Source of the DNA: Levilactobacillus wangkuiensis
GTDB taxonomy: Bacteria > Bacillota > Bacilli > Lactobacillales > Lactobacillaceae
Reading direction: 5' to 3'
DNA length: 64,000 nt
NCBI RefSeq assembly: GCF_016861605.1
Contig: NZ_BOLM01000005.1
Location: 62,001 to 126,000, forward strand
Below, piece by piece: positions 58,189 through 64,000 of this stretch. Both the position numbers and the translations under genes were made by a program. A model generated the notes under the pieces. It did not search any database and was not told where the DNA came from. It saw nothing but the letters and a program-made list of their open reading frames with translations. Every line of letters starts with the position of its first letter. Positions within the stretch are counted from its first letter, which is position 1.

Positions 58189-58629
58189 TTAAAGTCTTCG
58201 CTTAATCAACACTATGGGTGCAAATACAATTAAAACAAAGCAGTAAAATTGACGAATCAACCACGCCCCCCATCCAGTACTAGGCATGGTAGTCCTGATG
58301 GGCAAATAAGAAACACGGGTATGCGCAACGCGCCAGTTAGACCCCCGGTCATAGTTAGCCAAATCGCTATTGTGAAACCTCATAGCGATATTCGCTTGAT
58401 TTCGCCCCAAATGTTTAAGCCACGTTGGGCTTTGACGGGCAATGAATGGATAGGCGATTAACCATGACAAAACGAAATAAATGGTAAAAATACTGTGATC
58501 AAGAATAATCGTTGTTCCAACCGTCCGTGAAACTAAAATTAGATAAAGGCCTACTGGAAACAAACTCTGTAAATAAATTTTTAAGATTCTACCCACCTTG
58601 ATACAGACCATCACCAAAATCGCCATCAT
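58189..58629 (-). CDS. Membrane protein of unknown function
   Basis: A 146-residue protein with hydrophobic segments at about 19-35, 43-62 and 122-142, separated by an Arg-rich soluble part (RSNWRVAHTRVSYLPIR region). I do not recognise it. The start at ATG 58629 overlaps the small ORF upstream by 41 bp, and its GGGAG site lies in that ORF. Confidence 0.6.
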   Translation of the reverse strand: MMAILVMVCIKVGRILKIYLQSLFPVGLYLILVSRTVGTTIILDHSIFTIYFVLSWLIAYPFIARQSPTWLKHLGRNQANIAMRFHNSDLANYDRGSNWRVAHTRVSYLPIRTTMPSTGWGAWLIRQFYCFVLIVFAPIVLIKRRL

Positions 58630-58768
58630 CCGGAAAGCTCCCTTCAGGTAACCAGTAAGCTGATTGGCGAACCTGTGAATTAACCACAGCTTTGGTAATC
58701 ACCGGGCCAGCAATTCCCAGTGTTGCCAATGTCAAAATTAAAATCACCAACTTTTTAATAATTGTCAC
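58589..58768 (-). CDS. Small secreted-peptide candidate
   Basis: A 59-residue reading frame that begins with GTG (58768): MTIIKKLVILILTLATLGIA, then GPVITKAVVNSQVRQSAYWL and a short acidic, Gly-rich end (FPDDGDFGDGLYQGG). The start has Lys residues and a long hydrophobic core, as in a signal peptide or membrane anchor. AGGTG overlaps the start, so the ribosome binding site is poor and the true start may differ. It overlaps the membrane-protein gene and may be its partner. Evidence is coding-like pattern only. Confidence 0.45.
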   Translation of the reverse strand: MTIIKKLVILILTLATLGIAGPVITKAVVNSQVRQSAYWLPEGSFPDDGDFGDGLYQGG

Positions 58769-58929
58769 CTAAATTTGAGTTGATGGTACAACCTAGAGCT
58801 ATTACGCACAACAACAAAATTACTTACTAGGCCTACTTTGTAAAATCAACCAAACAATCGAGTAAAGAATCTGTACACAAAATCCATGGCAGAAAATTAT
58901 TTGCTGCCGTGAACCTTTGTTCAAAAATT

Positions 58930-60276
58930 TCAATCACGCTCATTTAGTTGTGTAGACCCAATCATACCCAGCAGTGAAATCACGGCCGCCCCAATCATCG
59001 CTGCCTGAAAGCCACTAACAAATCCCGACTGGTGAAACTGATAGAAAACCATCACTGAAATTGCCGTCCCCAACGCCCCACCCAACAATCGAAAGACGTT
59101 ATAGATGCCAGACGCCTTGCCGATCATGACGTTAGGCACCGCCCCCAGCACCGCTTTCTGTAATGCCGGTCCTGCCATTGATAATCCAACGCCAGCCAGC
59201 ATTAGTGGCAAGATTAACCAAGCATAAGTTTGATGGACGAACGCTGCCAACAATAAGTACCCCAACCCTTGGAACAGTAAGCCCAGCGTTGCGACTCCCC
59301 GCTCGCCAAAGCGGTCGACAGCTCTTCCCGCGAATGGTGCCACTAAGACCAACGTTCCCGTCCACGGCAGTAATTCCAGCCCAGCCGTTAACGCTGTTGC
59401 CCGTGGCCCGGTCTGCAGATACTGGGGCAGGAAGAAAACGACCCCGTACATTGATCCGTAGAGGCAAGCCGTTGCGAGATTGCCGCCCGTAAAGGTTACC
59501 TCACGGAAAAGGGTCAGTGGCACCATGGGCACCGCTTCCCGAGTTTGCCGGACAAGGAACCAGCCCGCCGCCCCGACACTGAGTCCCCCAATACCCAAGA
59601 TGAGATTTAGGTTGCCGCCAGTGGTCGCTGCGGACAGTGCCCAAATGATTCCCGCCATGGCAATAATGATCAACGCATTATCAAGGAGACTAATCAGTTC
59701 CCGTTGCCCCTGACTCTCTGGTAAGTAGTGCCGCGACAATAGGATACCCAAGAGGCCAACGGGCACGTTGATCCAGAAAATCCATTGCCAAGTCAGTTGG
59801 GCCACGATGAATCCACCCAAAGACGGGCCGACAATCAAGGCCAAGCCACCGATTCCACTCCAAATTCCTAGCGCACGACCCCGTTGGTTAGCGGGCATGG
59901 CATTGGTCAGAATAGCCATCGACATAGGCGTCATGACCGAGGCCCCCAGTCCCTCAACGACCCGCGCCAGAATGAGCCAGCTAATATTGGTCGCCAGCGC
60001 ACAGAATACCGAACCAATGGTGAAAACCAAGATTCCCCATAAATAGATGCGGCGCCGGCCCCAGCGCTCACCCAAGGCGACGCCGAGCAATAGAATCGCC
60101 GCAATGGTAATATTGTAGGCATTTAGCGCCCACTGTAGCGTCCCCACAGGAATCTGAAAGTCCGTGCGAATAGCCGTCGATGCCGTTGTCACAATCATCG
60201 CGTCCATCATGGCCATGAAAAATCCTAACGAGGTTAACCCCAGAATCCATTTCAATCGATACGTTTCCCCTGTCAT
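58930..60276 (-). CDS. DHA2-family MFS exporter
   Basis: A 448-residue exporter with about 12 to 14 membrane segments. It has MMDAMIVTTASTAIRTDF in the first segment, WALNAYNITIAAILLLGVAL, GERWGRRRIYLWG (the loop 2-3 motif), and motif C GIGGLALIVGPSLGGF. The substrate is unknown. ATG 60276 follows GGAGATGG. A perfect palindrome at the promoter, next to an ArsR gene, suggests ArsR control. Confidence 0.9.
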   Translation of the reverse strand: MTGETYRLKWILGLTSLGFFMAMMDAMIVTTASTAIRTDFQIPVGTLQWALNAYNITIAAILLLGVALGERWGRRRIYLWGILVFTIGSVFCALATNISWLILARVVEGLGASVMTPMSMAILTNAMPANQRGRALGIWSGIGGLALIVGPSLGGFIVAQLTWQWIFWINVPVGLLGILLSRHYLPESQGQRELISLLDNALIIIAMAGIIWALSAATTGGNLNLILGIGGLSVGAAGWFLVRQTREAVPMVPLTLFREVTFTGGNLATACLYGSMYGVVFFLPQYLQTGPRATALTAGLELLPWTGTLVLVAPFAGRAVDRFGERGVATLGLLFQGLGYLLLAAFVHQTYAWLILPLMLAGVGLSMAGPALQKAVLGAVPNVMIGKASGIYNVFRLLGGALGTAISVMVFYQFHQSGFVSGFQAAMIGAAVISLLGMIGSTQLNERD

Positions 60277-60300
60277 TGCCCCATCTCCTAAGATTGCTTA

Positions 60301-60356
60301 ATAGTTCAAAAGCTTTTGAACTATGTAACCATAGCATGCCCCTTGTCAGCTGACAA
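60301..60356 (-). promoter_or_regulatory. MFS promoter with perfect 24-bp palindrome (ArsR operator)
   Basis: On the minus strand -35 TTGTCA (60351-60356), 17-bp spacer, -10 TATGGT (60328-60333). The palindrome ATAGTTCAAAAG / CTTTTGAACTAT at 60301-60324 lies just downstream, around the expected start site. Confidence 0.7.
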
Positions 60357-60366
60357 GCACCAAAAT

Positions 60367-60398
60367 TAAAAAGAGCCGCTCCCGGGGGAACGACTCTG
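60367..60398 (-). terminator. Terminator of the ArsR gene
   Basis: AGAGTCGTTCC pairs with GGGAGCGGCTCT (minus strand), then TTTTT. Confidence 0.8.
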
Positions 60399-60413
60399 CA
60401 ATGGTCTAATGCG

Positions 60414-60710
60414 CTAAAGATTCTGCCAGAAATGGATCAAGTAGTGGTCAAACGTCGAACGGTCTAGCTGGACATATTTTTCACGGCCGACCTTGTTTAC
60501 GGAGATCAATCCCGCTTCCTGGAGAATTTTAAAATGATACGACCCGGAAGTCTTACTGATGTGCATGGCACGACCGACCTCGCCACAAGCCACCTTGTGG
60601 TCCAACTGATTCAGATGCTGAATGATGGCCAGGCGAATGGGATCGGCCAGGGCCTTGAAAATTTGGACAGACGCATTGCTTCTTTGTGATTGATTTAGCA
60701 TTTCACTCAT
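60414..60710 (-). CDS. ArsR-family regulator
   Basis: A 98-residue winged-helix repressor: FKALADPIRLAIIQHL and ACGEVGRAMHISKTSGSYHF with KILQEAGLISVNKVGREKYV. The metal-binding Cys of classic ArsR is not evident (one Cys in VACGEV), so a non-metal signal is possible. ATG 60710 or ATG 60701 may start it. It lies upstream of the MFS gene in the same direction, with a palindrome in between. Confidence 0.87.
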   Translation of the reverse strand: MSEMLNQSQRSNASVQIFKALADPIRLAIIQHLNQLDHKVACGEVGRAMHISKTSGSYHFKILQEAGLISVNKVGREKYVQLDRSTFDHYLIHFWQNL

Positions 60711-60742
60711 CCTAGACTTAATTTTTGAATGACGCTATTTTC

Positions 60743-61387
60743 CTATGAGCCGGCCAATGCGGCAACCTTTTCAACGGTCGGTTCCGTTCTCATTAATGTC
60801 GGAATATTGGCCGTAATCCAGGTAATATCACGGTCCCACCAGGCCAACTTTTCTAATGCCTGGATGACCTCTGAACTAAATCGGGGGCGAATCAGCCGAA
60901 TTGGATTGCCACCGACGATGGTGTAGGGTGCCACGTCCTTGGTCACCACGCTATTGGCGCCAATGATTGCGCCGTCACCAATCGTCACGCCCGGCAAAAC
61001 CGTGACGTTCTGGCCGAACCAGACGTCGTTACCCACGACCGTATCGCCTTTTAAGGGCAAATCGGTCAGGTCCGGCGTAAACTTTTGCCAGTCACCACCC
61101 AAAATGTTAAAGGGATACGTTGATAGGCCTTGCATCTGATGATTGGCGCCGTTCATCACAAACTCAATGCCACTGGCAATGGCACAGAACTTACCAATAA
61201 TCAGATTATCACCTAAAAATTCGTAATGATGCGTCACGTGGGCCTCAAAGTCAGTCGGGGCCACCGGGTCATCGTAGTAAGTGTAATCACCGACCTTAAT
61301 ATTTGGACGGTGAATCACATTTTTGACAAAGACGACCTCTTTGATGGCTGGATTGGGATAGACGGCTGTTGCGGATGGAATTGTCAT
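60743..61387 (-). CDS. Vat-like xenobiotic acetyltransferase
   Basis: A 214-residue left-handed beta-helix acetyltransferase. It starts with TAVYPNPAIKEVVFVKNVI, contains GKFCAIASGIEFVMNGANHQMQG (catalytic His, as in NGANHRMDG of Vat proteins), and GNDVWFGQNVTVLPGVTIGDGAIIGANSVVTKD (in parts). Vat enzymes inactivate streptogramin A; resistance here is inferred from resemblance and must be shown. ATG 61387 follows AAGGAG. Confidence 0.85.
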   Translation of the reverse strand: MTIPSATAVYPNPAIKEVVFVKNVIHRPNIKVGDYTYYDDPVAPTDFEAHVTHHYEFLGDNLIIGKFCAIASGIEFVMNGANHQMQGLSTYPFNILGGDWQKFTPDLTDLPLKGDTVVGNDVWFGQNVTVLPGVTIGDGAIIGANSVVTKDVAPYTIVGGNPIRLIRPRFSSEVIQALEKLAWWDRDITWITANIPTLMRTEPTVEKVAALAGS

Positions 61388-61423
61388 GGCTTTACTCCTT
61401 TTTGACACAATTTAGGCTGACTT

Positions 61424-61819
61424 TCACGATTTATGCTTGGCCCGTTGCTTCAACGCCTGATTGATCTGACTGACACGAAGGTGCTGGTTCAACATCACAA
61501 CGGCCCAAATGACAACGTAGATCACGACAAACTCAACCCAGAAGAAAATGCCAATGGACCAGTTATTATAGAACATCAGCCCTAATATCAGTGCGGCCGT
61601 CCCGACAAAATGAATGCCAAACGCCAATGGCCAAGCCACTTCTTCATGGTCACTGTCAAAAATCATGCTGAGAACACCAATTGCTCCACTCACCAAAAGC
61701 AGGCTGACCACATTTTTCGGGAAGACGTTGGTGGGGGCCACGCTAAAGGCAATCAGCAGGAGGTAGGCAACAGCGCCATAACCCACACCTCTGATGGCGT
61801 ACTTGAGTATTTTAGTCAT
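61424..61819 (-). CDS. DUF3021-family membrane protein
   Basis: A 131-residue protein with four membrane segments and FHVIHFVG-type central motif (LAFGIHFVGTAALILGLMF), as in DUF3021 proteins that accompany LytTR regulators. Such partners often antagonise the regulator. GGAGGGG precedes ATG 61819; the LytTR gene ends 11 bp upstream in the same operon. Confidence 0.85.
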   Translation of the reverse strand: MTKILKYAIRGVGYGAVAYLLLIAFSVAPTNVFPKNVVSLLLVSGAIGVLSMIFDSDHEEVAWPLAFGIHFVGTAALILGLMFYNNWSIGIFFWVEFVVIYVVIWAVVMLNQHLRVSQINQALKQRAKHKS

Positions 61820-61830
61820 AGCTTCCCCTC

Positions 61831-62286
61831 CTACAAGCCCAGTTTGCTCATTAAGTCTTTAACGTATTTACGACTCACAGCGGTCTTAAGCTGATTCGTT
61901 AAAATCGCCGTCATGTTGCCTGAGAAGCTATCCTCCAAGGACTGCAAGTGGTCTAAATTTAAGACGCCATGCTTGGAGACCTGGACAAAATTGGGGTTGG
62001 CTAAGCGCTGGATCAGGTGCCGCAACGTTTCGTGTGTGGTAATCGTATCGGTGGTAGTATACAGCATCAGCGTCTCGTGCTGGACATCGGCGAGAATAAT
62101 CGTGGCCGCCTTGACCATCACCAACCGATCAGGCGTTTTCACGGGAATAATCCCCGCATGTGCCACCTGGTAGTTCCCCAGATAGGTCATAATCGCCGCT
62201 GTCTCGGGACTCTCGGCGGCTGCTTCCACCACTACTAAGGGATCAGCCGGATCAATCGTCTCGTTCTGTTCAAATTTATGCCGCAC
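61831..62286 (-). CDS. LytTR-family transcriptional regulator
   Basis: A 151-residue regulator consisting of a short N-terminal part and a LytTR DNA-binding domain (residues about 55-150: DVQHETLMLYTTTDTITTHE, TLRHLIQRLANPNFVQVSKHG, VLNLDHLQSLEDSFSGNMTA). It lacks a receiver domain, so it is the type controlled by a membrane partner. GTG 62286 follows GGGGGG by 7 bases; an ATG at 62301 overlaps that site. It lies between the permease and DUF3021 genes. Confidence 0.85.
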   Translation of the reverse strand: MRHKFEQNETIDPADPLVVVEAAAESPETAAIMTYLGNYQVAHAGIIPVKTPDRLVMVKAATIILADVQHETLMLYTTTDTITTHETLRHLIQRLANPNFVQVSKHGVLNLDHLQSLEDSFSGNMTAILTNQLKTAVSRKYVKDLMSKLGL

Positions 62287-62307
62287 GCTGATCCCCCCCA
62301 TTTTAAC

Positions 62308-63183
62308 TTACCGTTCGCGTAGGTACTGGCGTCGGCGCTGAATCTGCAGCCATTTCAGCCCAAACACCAGCGCCACGGTACCGCTAAAGATTAATCCCAT
62401 TATGAGGTAAGTTTCCTGTTGGGTCAACAAGGTCGACCAGTTTAGTCGGATACCCATCAATCGTTCAAAGGTATGGCGGGTTGCTAGATGGCCAGCAAAG
62501 GCTGATTTCAGCTTGTCGTCCATCAGAAATTGCCGATAGAGCGCCGCCACGTAACTGCCGGGGATGAATTTGACCATACTCTGCGCGAAACTAGGCAAGG
62601 CCCCAATGGGGATGTACTTGCCCACCAGGAACCCGGCCGCGGTCCCGATGATCGTCCCCAGTTTGCCTAAACTGTCCACCGTGTGAATGCCTTGGACGAT
62701 GGCCGCATTCACCACCACTGCCAACAAAGAGCTTGTGACCATGAGCCCCAGCGTGTTCAGAACCGCCGTACCCGACAGCGTCAGGCCATCCGTCAGGTAA
62801 AAGCCACCCCACATAATGCCAAACATCGCCAGCTGCGTCAGCGTGCCAATCACCGCGGCACTAATCAGGTAGCTGGTGAATAGGCGCAATGGACCGGCGT
62901 CGGTCAACGTCAAGTCGTCCGCAATGTGTTTTTCTTTATCCGTGACCATCAATGCCAGACTAGTGAGGGTCGTGGTAATGCTGGTAATCGCCAGCGTGCC
63001 CCCAATTAACCACGTGTCGAGCAAGGGCTTGGCGTCCGGCATCTGGTGCCAACTCGTCAACATATTTTGCTTAAGAAAGACCAGGTATAGCACAAACGAG
63101 ATGAGCGCCCCCAAGAGTGAGAAGAAAACGCCACTGTGATCCCGAAAGTACAGCAATAAGTTACGTTTGATCATGGCTAGCAT
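62308..63183 (-). CDS. ABC-2-type exporter permease
   Basis: A 291-residue permease with six membrane segments; it begins MIKRNLLLYFRDHSGVFFSLLG after a short extension. The ATPase gene ends 1 bp upstream, so the two are coupled, and the LytTR gene follows 21 bp later. Substrate unknown; by operon it may be a drug or peptide exporter. Confidence 0.87.
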   Translation of the reverse strand: MLAMIKRNLLLYFRDHSGVFFSLLGALISFVLYLVFLKQNMLTSWHQMPDAKPLLDTWLIGGTLAITSITTTLTSLALMVTDKEKHIADDLTLTDAGPLRLFTSYLISAAVIGTLTQLAMFGIMWGGFYLTDGLTLSGTAVLNTLGLMVTSSLLAVVVNAAIVQGIHTVDSLGKLGTIIGTAAGFLVGKYIPIGALPSFAQSMVKFIPGSYVAALYRQFLMDDKLKSAFAGHLATRHTFERLMGIRLNWSTLLTQQETYLIMGLIFSGTVALVFGLKWLQIQRRRQYLRER

Positions 63184-63184
63184 G

Positions 63185-64000
63185 TTACCGCATCTCCTTT
63201 CCCGTTAAGGCCAGGAAGGCATCATCCATGGTGCCCGGCCGGAATTCAAAATTGCTGATCAATGGCCGATTGGCCGTTAAAATATCGAGTGCCGCCTGCA
63301 TTGTTGGTAGGCTAAAAACTAATTGGTTGGCAGTGCGCCGGATTGGCTGCCGAGCCACTCGAGCTGCCAGTTGCGCCACATCCGGGGAGGTTAGCGTTAA
63401 CCGGTCCGCCGCGTAGCGAGTCTTGATATCAGCCGCCGTACCCTGAGCTAGGATTCGGCCATGATCAATCACGATAACGTTGTCTGCCGAGTCGGCCTCA
63501 TCCAGGTAGTGTGTGGTCAGGATGACGGTCAGCTGCTTCTCTCGCTGTAACCGTTGAATCAGCGTCCAGATGGCCAGCCGCGTCTGAATATCCAGCCCGG
63601 TCGTGGGTTCATCCAGAAATAAAATGTCTGGCTCGTTGATCAGGGCCCGGGCAATATCGACACGCCGTCGTTGCCCACCGGATAAGGTGCCGTAGCGTTG
63701 GGCCATAAACGCGGTGAGTCCCAGTTGTTGGCTCAAAACGGTGACCCGGTCTGCGGGGACGTGCCGGTACTGGCCAGCGCGAATCTGTAAATTTTCCCGG
63801 ACCGTTAAGATATCGTCCAGCACGCTGCCCTGAAAGACCACGCCCAGCTTAGGGGTATGGTCATAAGTCACCTGGCCGGCAGTCGGTTGTAGCAGGCCAA
63901 TCAACATGTTCATGGTCGTCGACTTGCCCGCCCCATTTGGTCCTAGCAACGCGGTGAAACTGCCCTTTTCAATCTGTAGGTCGACCGCGTTAACAGCAAT
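63185..64000 (-). CDS. ABC exporter ATP-binding protein (partial, 5' end outside)
   Basis: The visible 271 residues lack the first few. Walker A is GPNGAGKSTTMN, the signature LSGGQRRRVDIARAL, Walker B ILFLDEPTTGLD, and the switch His in ILTTHYLDEAD. It is the ATPase for the permease at 62308. The ORF runs to the last base of the window. Confidence 0.93.
   Translation of the reverse strand: MAVNAVDLQIEKGSFTALLGPNGAGKSTTMNMLIGLLQPTAGQVTYDHTPKLGVVFQGSVLDDILTVRENLQIRAGQYRHVPADRVTVLSQQLGLTAFMAQRYGTLSGGQRRRVDIARALINEPDILFLDEPTTGLDIQTRLAIWTLIQRLQREKQLTVILTTHYLDEADSADNVIVIDHGRILAQGTAADIKTRYAADRLTLTSPDVAQLAARVARQPIRRTANQLVFSLPTMQAALDILTANRPLISNFEFRPGTMDDAFLALTGKEMR

Noticed and set aside
1-64000. 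tRNA, rRNA, CRISPR arrays, intact insertion sequences
   Set aside because: I looked for tRNA arm signatures, regular spaced repeats and transposase motifs and saw none.

Overview
The window is chromosomal DNA from a low-GC Gram-positive lactic acid bacterium (Lactobacillaceae). Evidence is the gene order xerD-ribT-scpA-scpB-rluB-ribU-recQ-cmk-rpsA-der-hup, the rbgA-rnhB-dprA-topA-xerC-hslV-hslU run, parE-parC, AGGAGG ribosome binding sites and LPxx-free, peptidoglycan-type surface proteins. The core genes are GC-rich for this family, which would suit a Levilactobacillus-type species; that assignment is inference.

From 1 to about 43.2 kb nearly everything is on the + strand and is housekeeping: chromosome segregation (xerD end, scpA, scpB), riboflavin uptake under an FMN riboswitch, helicase recQ, translation and ribosome assembly (rluB, cmk, rpsA, der, rbgA), nucleoid protein HU, tRNA CCA-adding enzyme, thymidylate and folate enzymes (thyA, folA), lipid-related genes (degV family, plsY), DNA metabolism (rnhB, dprA, topA, xerC, parE, parC), the HslVU protease, pyrophosphatase ppaC, and methionine sulfoxide reductases msrB and msrA. 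An AT-rich secreted protein at 22.5 kb looks like a later addition.

At 43323-43350 lies a 28-bp sequence with the form of a Firmicutes dif site, the XerC/XerD recombination site of the replication terminus. Gene polarity changes from mostly + to mostly - around it, so the window appears to span the chromosome terminus. Next to dif are decayed surface-protein sequence, a third tyrosine recombinase (XerS-like) with a LexA-type box in front of its ribosome binding site, a short tandem repeat, and a frameshifted zinc-ribbon pseudogene.

From 47 to 64 kb the genes are accessory: HIT and GNAT proteins, three TetR regulators and one ArsR regulator each next to a clear inverted-repeat operator, two DHA2-type MFS exporters, a YhgE-type permease, oxidoreductase, lipoprotein hydrolase, a free-standing FakA C-terminal-like domain, a Vat-like acetyltransferase, a LytTR/DUF3021 pair and an ABC exporter that runs off the window end. 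This half looks like drug or stress defence.

The most unusual signal is a three-copy family of about 155-170 nt intergenic elements (18378-18532, 28696-28863, and reverse-strand 29088-29249). Each folds as a long closing stem around three hairpins. The stems differ in sequence between copies but keep pairing, while loop motifs (an AGCGGTCT loop, and a symmetric TAA/TAA internal loop in the third hairpin) are conserved. I do not recognise this family.
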